Assembly (NCBI RefSeq): GCF_047675955.1
Contig: NC_132925.1
Location: forward strand, 21,786,688-21,850,687
Length of the DNA: 64,000 nt
DNA from: Chlorocebus sabaeus
Lineage: Eukaryota; Chordata; Mammalia; Primates; Cercopithecidae
Direction: 5' to 3'
Shown piece by piece: positions 45,868-56,909 of this stretch; the stretch's first letter is position 1; every line of letters begins with the position of its first letter. The position numbers and the translations under genes were made by a program. Below the pieces are notes generated by a model that did no database searches, was not told where the DNA came from, and saw only the letters and a program-made list of their open reading frames with translations.

Positions 45868-46274
45868 TCATCAAATTATATTATGGTGATTTATTCCCAT
45901 TAGTCAGACCACATTTATTTCATGAAATGTATATATTCCTCTTTCCTAACAATACGAAATAAAATAAAAAACCCTGTAATAAAAAGTAACTTAAATATGC
46001 AAAGGCTTACATTGGATTTTAAAAAATCTTATGGGCCAAAAGTTTAAAATCATGATACAAGAATATGCTGAACTAGAACAATTGAGCCTGACCATTGTTT
46101 CACAAGACCATGGGGCCGTGGGAAGTTTTATAACTTAAACTTTCAAAAGACGGGTTTTTTTGGATCTCTTCCAAAAGAACATATTTCACTGAATATAGTT
46201 CTGAACTATCTCGTTTAAACATTTTTTTTTTCAGAATTTACTATATTTTCAAATCTATTCATTACTACTCTTTG
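45868..46274. other. Unassigned AT-rich sequence
   Basis: Nothing recognised. Confidence 0.4.
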
Positions 46275-46478
46275 GCGTTTACTGGTTGCTTGAATATATA
46301 AATATAGAAAACATTCTGCTAAACACTTTCCATGTATTATCCTGTGTAATAGCACCACAATCTGAACGAGACTGGTACTATTACTAATTGCAAATGAGAA
46401 AACTGAGGCTCAGGAAAGTTAATCGACTTGTCCTAAGAGTGTACATAGCAAAAATGTGGTAGTGGGTTTCTTTTTTAA
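46275..46478 (-). mobile_element. MIR SINE
   Basis: 'actttccatgtattatcctgtg', 'caaatgagaaaactgaggctcaggaaagttaat' and 'catagcaaaaatgtggtagtggg' follow the MIR reverse complement. Confidence 0.7.
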
Positions 46479-47349
46479 TTTTTCTGGAGAGTCTGACTTA
46501 AGGGTTCCCGTTACCTACTTTTTAATAGCACTTCCGTGATATTACTTCTGCCTAACTTCCAACTGATAGTATTTCCATTTGTACAATAGTCTTCATATTA
46601 TAGAACCATTATTTTTAGCATCTTGGGTCTTAGGCTCACAGTTCTTATGGTGGGCCGCTCTGACTTTTAGAATCATGGTTGCCCACTAACTTCAACTCAT
46701 TCAAGCATGTTTGGATATCTAATTTTGGGAGGTCCTACTAGTTTCTCATCAGTGCATTCAAACAAACTCATTCTTCATGGGATAAATATGTAAAATCTTT
46801 TGTATAAGTAATAACTCCATATCAGGCCCAGATAATGGCATCGTTTGAGGGATAGGCATTTGTACTTAAGAATGGCTGTAAACCAATCAGTGTTACTGGG
46901 TCTTTATATTAATATTAAAACCATACTGTTATTAAAGGGAATTTAGTGTGTGCCAGGCACAGCTAGGACCTATTAACTATAACACTGTTAACTGTAGCAC
47001 TATTTTACCTCATTCTAGTATTAGCAGTACTAGAGAGGCAGCTAGTGTTATCATGAGGCTAAGTATGTTTCTATCAACCTCCTTGGGGAAAGCAATGGAT
47101 CCAAGCCTTCTTACTTTTATTTAAATCAATATGTTGAGTGATTTCTCCAATATAGCTAGGAATTTGGCAGAATAAAGGATAGAAATCATATTTTAGATAC
47201 ATAATTCTCTCAATAACTTCCCCAAGCAATTTAAAAAATATTCATGACTTAGTGACTTGACTTTCTTGGTTAAATAGTATTGTTGACTTATTTATATGTA
47301 TGTTCGCTTCATTGGCCATATGTGTGGATTATTTACTTTTTAGATTAGA
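46479..47349. other. Unassigned non-coding sequence
   Basis: About 870 bp. A short MIR/L2-tail-like patch ('gtgtgccaggcacagctagg') occurs near 46947-46966. Nothing else recognised. Confidence 0.4.
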
Positions 47350-48135
47350 TTGTGGAGGGGATACTATGGTGTGCCACCCAGGTCCTCCATGTCAAGACTG
47401 AGGTACTCATTCTTTCAGCACCCTTAGAATATTGGTTGTTGCTGATAGCTTTTACCCAAGTCCCACTCTAGGGATTGTCCTCAGCTTCCTTGCCCAAGAC
47501 TATTGGTATGGTTTAGCTGTGTCCCCACCCAAATCTCATCTTGAATTGTAGCTCACAATTCCCACATGATGTGGGAGGGACCCAGTGGGACATAATTGAA
47601 TCATGGGGGCAGGTCTTTCTCGTGCTCTTCTTGTGGTAGTGAATAAGTCTTATGAGATCTGATGGTTTTATAAAGGGGAGTTTCCCTATACAAGCGCTCT
47701 TCTCTTGTCTGCCGCCATGTGAGACATGCCTATCACCTTCAGCATGATTGTGAGACCTCCCCAGTCATGTGGAACTGTGAGTCCACTAAATCTCTTTCTT
47801 TTGTAAATTGTCGGGTGTGTCTTTATCAACAGTGTGAAAACAGATGAATACACCTATGCTCCTTGCTCAGAAGCAGCCTGCACCTATGACTATGTGATAT
47901 GCAAAATGTTTCAGGCTCCTTCACCTCCATTTGGAACAACTCTGAAGGGCTATTCCAGACCCCCTGACATCAGCTGAGACCACTGTTGTTTTTGTGTAAC
48001 AGTTTGGTCTCTCCTTCTGCTCAATCCTTTTTTTTCTTCAACCCCTTACAGATACTCCTGAGATCACTCTCCAATAAAATCCTCATGCAAATCCCCACTA
48101 TAGTCTCTTTTCTGGGGAACATGACCTGATATAGT
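47350..48135 (+). mobile_element. Ancient ERVL-type LTR split by a THE1-type LTR
   Basis: The outer sequence left of the inner LTR ('gtgtgccacccaggtcctccatgtcaagactga', 'cttttacccaagtcccactct') and right of it ('tccatttggaacaactctgaagggctattcc', 'cagctgagaccactgttg', 'ccaataaaatcctcatgcaaatc', 'tctggggaacatgacctg') reads as one old LTR with AATAAA near 48075. It resembles the LTR16/LTR33 group, but the name is approximate. Confidence 0.5.
47504..47852 (+). mobile_element. THE1/MST-type solo LTR (ERVL-MaLR)
   Basis: From 'TGGTATGGTTTAGCTGTGTCC' to 'gaaaacagatgaatACA', 349 bp, with 'gatggttttataaagggg', 'tcttgtctgccgccatgtgag' and 'ctctttcttttgtaaattg'. ACTAT before and CCTAT after fit a worn 5-bp target duplication. 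Normal length, unlike the copy at 18450. Confidence 0.88.
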
Positions 48136-48236
48136 TAGGGAAGAGTTTTAATTCCAAAATTATTTATTCTTGCCACTCATTCAGCATTCTTCTGGTCTAT
48201 CTTCCTCCTTTTGACAGTTGTGTACTCTGGGAAATC
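48136..48236. other. Short spacer
   Basis: Nothing recognised. Confidence 0.3.
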
Positions 48237-48237
48237 A

Positions 48238-48539
48238 TTTTTTTTTTTTTTTTAACCTGAGACAGAGTCTTGCTCTGTCACCCAGGCTGATATGTAGTGG
48301 TGCCACCACAGCTCACTGCAGCCTCAACCTCCTGGACTCAACGGATCCTCCCACCTCAGCCTCCAGAGTACCTGGGACGACAGGCCTGTGCCATCACGCC
48401 TGGCTAATTTTTGTATTTTTTGTAGAGACAGTGTTTTGCCATGTTGCCCAGGCTGGTCTCAAACTCCTAGGCTCAAGCAATCTGCCTGTCTCAGCTTCCC
48501 TAAGTGCTAGGATTACAGGTGTGAGCCATCCTGCCCTGT
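48238..48539 (-). mobile_element. Old Alu (AluJ-like), antisense
   Basis: T tract, 'gagacagagtcttgctctgtcacccagg' to 'gtgagccatcctgccctg'. GAAATCA occurs on both sides (48230-48236 and about 48540-48547), a probable target-site duplication. Confidence 0.9.
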
Positions 48540-48547
48540 TGAAATCA

Positions 48548-48694
48548 AGCTTTTGATAATTAGCCTAATTACAATGTAAGTGGGAATGCAAATACACTAA
48601 AAAATAAAATTTAAGAGAGAAATTTGGATTATTGCCAATCCTTCCTCAGCATTAAAAATGATTAGAGATCTTTCCATATAATAGGACATGACAG
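48548..48694. other. Spacer
   Basis: Nothing recognised. Confidence 0.3.
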
Positions 48695-48965
48695 GAAAAT
48701 TAAAGCCATTCACTGAATATTTTGGGTGCCTACTATACTTAAAAAAACTATGAAAAATTAAAGAAGAGTAAGATATGGCCCCTGCCCTCAAGGAAAAGAA
48801 ACAAATAGCTAGAAACTAAATAGATAAGAGAAACATTAGTTGTTTTAATAAAGTACTATGAGTTCTGATTAGAAAGCAATTTAGCTGGGATAATTGGAGT
48901 GGGTATCTGGAAAACTTTATACTAAAGGACACTGCAGGAAGGCTCAGTGTGTCTGAGGACACCTT
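48695..48965 (-). mobile_element. L2 3' end, degraded
   Basis: The reverse complement of the L2 tail: 'cattcactgaatattttgggtgcctactata', 'gatatggcccctgccctcaagg', then 'ataaagtactatgag' and 'aggacactgcaggaaggctcagtg'. Confidence 0.55.
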
Positions 48966-50519
48966 AGTCAACTTAGCATTTTAAACCCATTAACCAACTT
49001 TTTGTAAACTCCTGTATGATAGAATTGTCAAATTCTTTTCCCCCAATCTGAGTCAGTTGGAGGTGGGCTGATTTTACCAATGGTAGTGTCAGCTACCATT
49101 GACGTGCCTCCACACTCCCAATTCTTTCCTTTCATAAGCCTCAAGATCAAATGACCTTCTCAGCAACTTACATTTTCAGTTTGACAAAAGTATTTTCACT
49201 GGATCCTTGTAACTCTGCATGGGAGAAATCATGAGAACATTTAACAAGGACTTAAGTGTGTCCACTTATGTCGATGAATCATCTGCTCCTAGCCCTGAAC
49301 CACTTCTTCCTGCCTCGTTGGCTCTGACTGCTTCTACTCTGCTAATAAGTGGTTTTGTCTGAGTTGTGCTGGAAGAAAAAGATCTGGTGAGGGTGGAATG
49401 CGTCATGAGTAAATGAAAGTACCAACTGAAGTGAGAACACAAAGAGGTGAATGGAGAGATTGAACCCATATTCCTTTAAATTTAGACCTGAGCTTATCAT
49501 TTCAAGATGGGGCTTCAATATTTTAAATTGGAAACAGTTCTGAGTTAATGCTCAGAGGATCCAGTGACAATCTGTCAATAAAGTAGTAATCTTGGGAGAT
49601 TTTCCCAAAGTATAATTTCTGGGCTTTGTACATATGTCTTATGGTAGATATGTACCCAAAGCAGGCTAACCAACCTGACCAAACTGGTGGATTTACCAAT
49701 TGTGTTTCTTTGAAGCCACACATAGAAACCGCTGAATCTATTAGTGGACTCAATTCAGCTGTTGTAATTTGTCAACTGAAGGAACATATCAAGAATCAAG
49801 ACCAACTTATCTAATTCACATGCTACTTTAGCTCTTTCTTTCATTTCACCTGGGATTTTATTAAGATTGTAGTTTTGGAAACCAGGGCAGGAGTGGGGCA
49901 GGGATAGGGGAGCGGAGCGGAGAGAAAGGAAGAAAAACCCAGGATTGAAGGTAGAGCTTCCCTTCATTGCTCAATCCCTGATATCCTGTGGCATTGGCTC
50001 CCATTCCTTGCCATTTTATTCCAGACAATAGAACCAGTCAGACCTGCAGTGCTTTACTTCAGACATTACATCCTATGACAAACATGTCAACAGATCATAA
50101 CTGTGTGGCTTCTCTATTCTTTCCTGAAGCAATATTTCTTTATTATTGGAGCTTGGGAATCAAATAAAGGGAACCTCTCCAAAGAATTAAGGCATTTAAG
50201 CTGTGTGTGTTAAAAGCTTATTTTTTGTTCTATTTGGCAGCAGGAATGCTCCAAGGATTTTTGGATAATCAGCACCATAGAAAATTATTCCTCCTTTAAA
50301 GTTTCTACTAAAGAATTTACATTACAATTTTACATTTTCTATTATATAGCTCCAACCATCTAAAGCAAAACCGTGGTGTATTGCTTGTGTTTAAAACATG
50401 CAGTCACTGGACTGGAAGCAAGCTTTGCGGAAGGTCATATTTCTTAAATGCTTTTAAATCTCTGGGGCTATTTTTTTAAAAGAGAAAGTTAAACACTGAT
50501 ATGATAATATTAAAAGTTA
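48966..50519. other. Unassigned non-coding sequence
   Basis: About 1.55 kb with no recognised repeat, RNA or gene. Open frames such as 49523-49753 minus and 49626-49814 plus overlap on opposite strands and match no family I know. This is one of the longest repeat-free stretches in the window, so it would be a sensible place to test for conservation. Confidence 0.45.
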
Positions 50520-51228
50520 ATTTTTATTCAGCTCCTCTTAGGTACCAGATTTCATTCTAAGGGCTTCACAAGCATTAACTCATTTAATCCTCATTAAACA
50601 CATTAGTTAAATATTTTTATTATCCTCATTTTTTAGCTTAGGAAACTAAGGCATAGAAAGAGTAAGAAGGTTGTTCAAGGTCTCACAGCTGGTAGGTGGA
50701 AGAGTCAGAATTTGTATCTAGGCAGGCTGCTTCTAGGACTATGCTACATGGGGCCACGTGATAGCAAGCTGCCATTTTATAGATGATAAAATTGGTATCT
50801 AAAGACATGAAATTATGGCTGGGCACGGTGGCTCATGCCTGTAATCCCAGCACTTTGGGAGCCCAGGGCAGGAGGATCACGAGGTCAGGAGATCAAGACC
50901 ATCCTGGCTAACATGGTGAAATGCCATCTCTACTAAAAGTCCAAAAATTAGCTGGGCGTAGTGACGCATGCATGCCTGTAATCCCAGCTACTTGAGAGGC
51001 TGAGGCAGGAGAATTGCTTGAACCAGGGAGTCAGAGGTTGCAGTGAGCTGAGATTGCGCCACTGCACTCCAGCCTGGTGACAGAGCAAGACTCAAAACAA
51101 AAACAAAAACAAAAACAAAAATGACATGAAGTAACTTGCTAAGATCATATACCTGGTAAGTCATGGAGTCGGGATTTGACCTCGAGTCCCTTAGGCCTCT
51201 TTCCAATGCCTTTGTTTTCATTTCACGT
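50520..51228 (-). mobile_element. MIR SINE split by an Alu
   Basis: Left part: 'ctcctcttaggtaccagatttc', 'cattaactcatttaatcctcatt', 'aagaaggttgttcaaggtctcacagctgg'. A second MIR-like part ('gccattttatagatgataaaattgg') runs into the Alu, and beyond it continues 'gaagtaacttgctaagatcatatacctggtaagtcatggag'. The two parts may be two adjacent MIRs. Confidence 0.65.
50817..51121 (+). mobile_element. Alu (AluS-like)
   Basis: Sense dimer 'ggctgggcacggtggctcatg' with an (AAAAAC)n tail. GACATGAA lies on both sides (50804-50811 and 51123-51130). Confidence 0.92.
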
Positions 51229-51839
51229 TGACCTATAGGTAAAAGTCGCAGAAACTGGAATCATACAGTCAGAAGAACAGCTGACAGGCAGTTTGGGTTT
51301 TCCCCATTATAGACAAACAAAACCTGAAAAATGTAGGCATTTATTTTAATATTTCCAAATCTAATATAAATACAGGCTCAGCACCATTTTTCCTAACCAA
51401 GCATCTACCTTTGGTAAGTCCTCCTTGTTCCTTTTTCCCCCTCGACCTCAACCTCCAAAAGAAGGGCTGGAGGCCAGGGACAAATCTTGACTATGAAAGT
51501 GAACAATTAAACGTACTTGGGGCTCCATCGATGAGGAATCTCCCACGTTGCTCACCTGTCTAGCGCCAGTAGGGCATCTTTGAAGAGAGTCCCAAGTCCA
51601 GGGTTGTAGGACTGTTCATGGGACCTCAGGGTCAACCCCGTGGTTGTCGTCACCATCGGGCTTGGGCTTGCCCTACAGAAGCTACCTGACATTTACTTGA
51701 CCCACATCTACTCAAAATCATATCACATATTGACTTCTTGATAAATAAGATGACACGACGTGTGAAAATACTACCAGTAAGTGAACAAAGCAGGATACCC
51801 AGTGGAGGTCCTGATCATGATGTGAAGTTCTTTTTGAAT
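51229..51839. other. Unassigned non-coding sequence
   Basis: About 600 bp; the middle (51480-51680) is GC-richer than its surroundings. No gene, RNA or repeat was recognised. Just right of it (about 51840-51909) a worn MIR-like tail 'ggacatagtagatact' leads into the RPS25 pseudogene. Confidence 0.4.
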
Positions 51840-51918
51840 TTTATGTCTTTGAGGATTAAGTGAATTAGAGTATCTTAAGCCTCTAACTGTGTTTGGGACA
51901 TAGTAGATACTAATATTC

Positions 51919-52416
51919 CTTTTTTTTTTTTGATTGAATAAAGTTTTATTTTTCCAAATGTACAGTTGGTTGGACCTATTCATGCATCTTCATCAGCAGC
52001 TGGAGCATCTCTGCCCTTGGTATTTCTGGAGTAAATTACTTGAGCTCTGTGCTTTGAAACCAGTTTGATAAGTCCTTTACTAAGGAGCTCCTGAAGGGCT
52101 GCCCTGGCCAGGGAGCCTCGAATGTTCAGTCTCTCAGAGACCATAGCTGGGGTTATAGTTTATAGTTGGGAACTTCCGTACAGAGTTTGTCCTAGGTAGC
52201 TTTGTCAAACAAGACTAAGTTATTGAGCTTGTCCCGAACTTTGCCTTTGGACCACTTCTTCTTTTTGGCCTTGCCCCCGGTTTTGTTCACTGGGTCTTTG
52301 TCTTTCTTGGCCGACTTTCCGGCATCCTTCTTCCTCTTGTCGTCCTTGGGCGGCATTGCGAAGCTCGCAGAGCAGCAGCGGACACCGCAGCCTTGCTAAG
52401 ATGTCGGACAAAAAGC
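51919..52416 (-). pseudogene. RPS25: Processed pseudogene of ribosomal protein S25
   Basis: RPS25 is a small-subunit ribosomal protein of 125 residues. The whole mRNA is here in reverse and without introns: T tract (A tail) at 51919-51931, AATAAA complement near 51948, stop at 51980-51982, start codon at 52354-52356, and a 5' UTR ending at the pyrimidine-rich 5' terminus near 52416. The frame begins MPPKDDKRKKDAGKSAKKDK. It is broken by an in-frame TAG at 52192-52194 (a Tyr codon in the parent) and a 1-base deletion near 52164, giving 377 instead of 378 bases. CTAATATTC flanks the copy (51910-51918, 52417-52425), as expected of L1-driven retrocopying. No promoter evidence; presumed dead. Confidence 0.95.
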
Positions 52417-52507
52417 CTAATATTCTTTTCTTTGCTTGTCTTCCATTCCCTTCCCTGTTCATGTAAATAATGATTCTGGCAACCAAGAAACATACGAGCT
52501 GATCAAT

Positions 52508-52605
52508 TATTGAGCAAATGTATTTAAAATACCCACTGCGTGCCTGGCATTCCTGGGCTTTGTGTAGAATACTAGAGTTGTTGCTGGCTAGCCAAGTCTT
52601 TAAGA
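52508..52605 (-). mobile_element. Possible L2/MIR tail fragment
   Basis: 'ttattgagcaaatg', 'cccactgcgtgcctggcattcctggg' and 'agtctttaagaaacgtac' recall the reverse complement of an L2-type tail. Confidence 0.35.
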
Positions 52606-52619
52606 AACGTACTTTTAAA

Positions 52620-54105
52620 AATTATTTTTTTTTCACAGTAAAATTTACATAACACAGAAATGATTATTTTAGTCATGTAAGTGTACAGTTCAGTGGCATT
52701 AAGTACATTTACAGTGTTGTGCAACCATCACTATCCATTTTCAGAAATTTTTTTATCACAAACAGAAACTCTGTACCTGTTAAATAGTGTCCTTATTCTT
52801 CTCTTAGCACCTTGTAACCCTTTCTGTCTCCATGAATTTGCCTGTTCTAGGTATCTCTTATTAGTGGAATGATACAATATTTGTTTTTTTGTGCATGGCT
52901 TATTTCAGTTAGCATACTGTTTTTTAAAGTTTATCCACGTTGCAGCATGTATTAGAATTTCCTTTTTGTTGAGATGGGTCTCACTCTGTCACCCAGGCTG
53001 GAGTGCAGTGGCATGATCTTGGCTCACTGCAGCCTCAACTTCCCAAGCTCAGGTGATCCTCCCACCTCAGCCTCCTGAGGTGCTGGGACTACAGGCATGT
53101 GCCACCGTGCCTGGCTAATTTTTTGTATTTTTGGTAGAGATGGGGTTTCACCATCTTGCCCAGGCTGTTCTCCAACTCCTGAGCTCAAGCAATCCGCCTG
53201 CCTCGGCCTCCCAAATTGCTGGGATTACACTGCACCCGGCCAAAATTTCCTTTCTTTTTTAAGGCTAGTATTCTATTGTATGTGTTTGCTACATTTGTTT
53301 ATCCATTTATCTGATGATAGACACTTAGGTTTTTTCTACTTTTTGGCTATTGTGAATAGTGCTGCTATGAATATGGGTACACAAGTATCTGTTTGAGTCT
53401 CTGCTTTCAATTTTTTTGGGCATAAACCTGCAAGTGGAATTGCTGGATCATATGGTAATATTATTTTTAACTTTTTGAGGAAATGTCATACGTTTTCCAC
53501 AGTGGCTGTGCCATTTTACATTCCCACCAGTGATGCACGAGTTCCAGTTTCTACATATCTTTGACAACACAGCTTGTATTTTAGTAAATGCACTTCTTGC
53601 AGTATTTTCCATAAAACATAACCATCCTAATGGATGTAAAGTAATATCTCATTGTGGTTTTGACTTGCATTTCCCTAATGACTAGGGATATTGACATCTT
53701 TTCATGTGCTTGTTGGCCATTTGCATATCTTCTTTGGAGAAATGTTTATTCAAATCCTTTGTTCATTCCTGAATTGGATTGTTTTTATTTTCATTGCAGA
53801 GTTGTAGGAGTTCTTTATATATTCTGGATATTAATCTACAGTCAGATATATGACTTACAAATGTTTTCTCCCATTCTGTGGATCGTCTTTTTAATCTCTT
53901 GATAGTATGCTTTGATGCATGAAAGTTTTTAATTTTGATGGAGTCCAGTTTATCTGTTTCTTCTTTTGTTGTCTGTACTTTTGGTATAGTATCCAAGAAA
54001 TCATCACCAAATTCAACATCCTTCAGAAACATACTTTTTGTTTGTTTGTTTTGTAAAGAAAAGTCTTGGGGTTGATCCAAAGGGAGTGAGTTATCCAAAA
54101 TGTTC
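52620..54105 (-). mobile_element. L1M (MA/MB-grade) 3' part, split by an Alu
   Basis: Antisense L1 3' UTR ('acagttcagtggcattaag', 'aaccatcactatccattttcag') leads to an Alu, then continues through ORF2: 'gctattgtgaatagtgctgctatgaa', 'gtggaattgctggatcatatgg', 'gatattaatctacagtcagata'. The frame at 53763-54107 is the L1 ORF2 C-terminal region ('KTFVSHISDCRLISRIYKEL'). Confidence 0.85.
52966..53241 (-). mobile_element. Old Alu (AluJ-like) inside L1M
   Basis: Antisense dimer from 'gagatgggtctcactctgtcacccagg' to 'actgcacccggcc'. The flanks AATTTCCTTTT (left, near 52957) and AATTTCCTTTC (right, near 53244) are a target-site duplication within the L1. Confidence 0.9.
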
Positions 54106-54195
54106 ACAGTGAGTTACAGATCAAATTTCTTGTTCTACTTTTTCCCCGCTTCTCACAACTGCACTTGACTAGTCTTAAAAAATTTTTTAAAAAAG

Positions 54196-54357
54196 TCTTG
54201 GGGGAGAAAAGGAGGAGGGCAGGGATTGAAAAACTGAGTATTGTGCTTGGTATTTGGGTGACTGAATCAATAGTGCCCCAAACCTCAGCATCACACAAAA
54301 TACCCAGGTAACAAATCTACACACGTACTCCCTGAATCTAAAATAAAAGTTGAAATT
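54196..54357 (+). mobile_element. L1PB/MA-grade 3' UTR fragment
   Basis: Sense L1 3' end: 'gattgaaaaactgagtattg', 'ttgggtgactgaatcaatag', 'acgtactccctgaatctaaaataaaagttg'. TTTTAAAAAAG on both sides (near 54185-54195 and 54358-54368) may be its target-site duplication. Confidence 0.6.
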
Positions 54358-54368
54358 ATTTTAAAAAA

Positions 54369-55026
54369 GAGAAAACTCTCCAGGGAAATAGAGAATAATT
54401 GAGGTCAATGTATAATAATTTCCAGTTGAAGGTGGTAGATAATGAATATACAGTTGTTCAGAGAAGAGGGAAAACAATCCAAGTACCTTAATAAAATCTT
54501 AACTTTACATCAGTTTACTCTGAGCGAGAAGAAATAAAGTGCAAGTCCAGAAGACATAGTGCTTGCCCAACTAAAGAGGAGTTCTGGGAATAAGCCAAGC
54601 CCTTGGAATAAGCGACAGTTGCATAATCATTTCAAATAAACAATTTGGATGTGCGTAGGATCTTGTATATATATTTATTTATTGTGTACACTTTTATCTC
54701 CCAAATCCAATTATGCTTTTGAGAATAGGCAAAAGCTTTTTGTAAGGTGATGGATTGATGGTGAATGAGAGTAAGAAGTAAAGCAATTTTTGCAAGCAAG
54801 AAGATCAGTTTTGTAATCTGGGAGGCCCCTTACTTTACACTAAAATATCTATTTGTATAGTTTTGTTCCATTGATGAGAGGAAAATATTTGTGATGACAT
54901 CCATGTGTCCTAAGTTTCTATGGCACTTACAACTTGAGATATTATATCCTGTTGTAAAAGTAGAGACCATGATGTTTGGTTTAGAAAAGAAAGATTCCCC
55001 ATGTATCTAGATTATCTATCTATCTA

Positions 55027-55057
<31 letters not shown>

Positions 55058-55344
55058 TTCTATCAATCAATCATCTATCTATCTACCTATCTATCTATTG
55101 TAATGCCACCTAATCAATTATCTTTCAATTCAGAGTATGAATTCGCAATTAATTCTGGGTAGTTCCTTGAAGTGGATCTGGGAACGTTCAGAACTCCGAA
55201 CAGAATTGCTACCCTATTATCCAAAGCCTGACTCTAAATTCCTATTTGTTATGTAATTCTTCGTTGGACTGGTGTTTAAACACACATTCCTTTGTATTTA
55301 TCCTCCATTTCCTGGAGCTTAATTTTCTTCTTAGAGCAAATTGA
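54369..55344. other. Unassigned sequence around a tetranucleotide repeat
   Basis: Apart from the microsatellite at 55012-55098, nothing recognised. Confidence 0.4.
55012..55098. repeat. (TATC)n/(TGTC)n compound microsatellite
   Basis: TATC units, then four TGTC units, then TATC units with point-mutated and shifted units (TTTC, AATC, TACC). A GATA-class short tandem repeat, likely to vary in length between individuals. Confidence 0.95.
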
Positions 55345-55520
55345 TCTTCAGCTTTGGGAGGATCCAGATCATAAAGGGTCTTGTGTGCCCGGTCAAGATG
55401 TGCAGATATTGTATGTCACAGATTGGGAAGCCAGTGAGAAGACAGGATTATATAGATTTGTTAGAAAGTTCACCCTGGCAACATGGTGGAAAAGAGTTTG
55501 GAAGTAGATGGGATGAGGCT
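55345..55520 (-). mobile_element. L2 fragment
   Basis: 'ccagatcataaagggtcttgtgtgcc' and 'tttgttagaaagttcaccctgg' correspond in reverse complement to the L2 words 'gccctgcatgatctggcc' and 'cagagtgatctttctaaa'. Confidence 0.55.
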
Positions 55521-55879
55521 GATGGTTTTACTGTCCCCTTCTTCCCTTCATATTCTAACCTCACTGGGGAAAGGAGCCTTATGTTGGATATTATAATACC
55601 ATGAAGAAACAGGGAGAAAGGGGTTTGAGAAACAGAAACACAATCAATACTGACATACAAACATGTTGCTCTGGGGATCTATTGTCAAAACCCTGAGATT
55701 TCTTTTGCAATGTTTACCAAGCACTCAGCCCATCAGACATTAAACACCTAGGCTCATCACTCCTTTGGTTCTGGCAGGCAGGCTTCCTCACCTCCGGTTT
55801 ATCTTTCCTACAGAGCAACTGGTCAGATGCTGAGTGCTGGGGATTGGGACAGGCAATTTTAATTCTAAAATGGAGCCTT
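55521..55879. other. Unassigned sequence
   Basis: Nothing recognised; opposed short frames at 55341-55660 are chance. Confidence 0.4.
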
Positions 55880-56860
55880 TATATTTTTAATTTTCCCTCA
55901 AAAAATTTCAAATATACAGAACAATAGAGATAACAAATTATTAAAATACAATCAATAATTTTCAATATTTAACTATTTAATTTAATATTAAAATAGTAGA
56001 GAAAGGAACTCTGCTATTCCTGTCACCCATGTTCAATAATTAGTAATATTTTGCCATACTTGCTTTATTACTAAATCTACATTTTTGCTGGTCTTTTTTA
56101 TTCATATTATTTTGATTGACTGACACATCATAATTATAAATATTTATGAGGTACAATGTGGTATTTTGATATATGTAGAGAATGCGAAATGATTAAATCA
56201 AGTAAATTAACATATCCATCACCTCAATTATGTATCATTTTTTATGGTGAGATATTTGAAGTTTACTCTGTTATTTTGAAATATGTAATATATTATTGTT
56301 GACTATAGTCATCCTGCTCTGTGATAGATGTTAAAACCTATTCCTCCTGTCTGTCTGACACTTTATACTCTGATCAACAGCTCCCTATCACCTCTCCCAG
56401 CCACTCTCTGGTAATCACCATTCTACTCTCTAGTTGTATGAGTTCAATACTTCTTAGATTCCACACATAAATGAGATCAGATAGTATTTGTCTTTCTGTG
56501 CCTGATTTATTTCACTTTTTGCTGAAGTATTTTAAAGCAAATTTTCTCATGACCTCATGTCATTATACCTCTATATGCTTCATTATGCATCTCTTAAAAA
56601 GAAACATTTTCTTACATAATCATAATTATCACATCTAACAATATTAACAGTGATTCTTGGGTAACCTCTAGTATATCCAGTCTACATTTAAATGTCCCTA
56701 CTGGTCTTAAAAATCTATTTGTGTAGTTGATTTGTTGAGCTAGGATTCAAACAAAATCAAAGATATTTTCTAAACATTTCATTATACTCCAGATATTAGG
56801 TTTTCTCTGACACTTCTTTAACCCCACCTTTTCAGTTTGTATTGGAGTGCTTTTATGTGG
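55880..56860 (-). mobile_element. L1MC/ME-grade 3' end split by L1MA-grade copy
   Basis: Outer sequence left ('caaatatacagaacaatagag', 'cccatgttcaataattagtaat') and right ('gctgaagtattttaaagcaaattttctcatgacctcatgtcatt', 'tggtcttaaaaatctatttg') of the inner copy reads as one old antisense L1 3' end. Confidence 0.6.
56098..56520 (-). mobile_element. L1MA-grade 3' end nested in older L1
   Basis: Antisense: 'aaatatttatgaggtacaatgtgg', 'taacatatccatcacctc', 'tattattgttgactatagtcatcctgc', 'ccacacataaatgagatcag'. It interrupts the older L1 at 'tcatattatt'. Confidence 0.75.
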
Positions 56861-56909
56861 TTCATAATTTTGGAAGCCATTTCTATCCATTTCATTGAAT
56901 CAGTTACCA

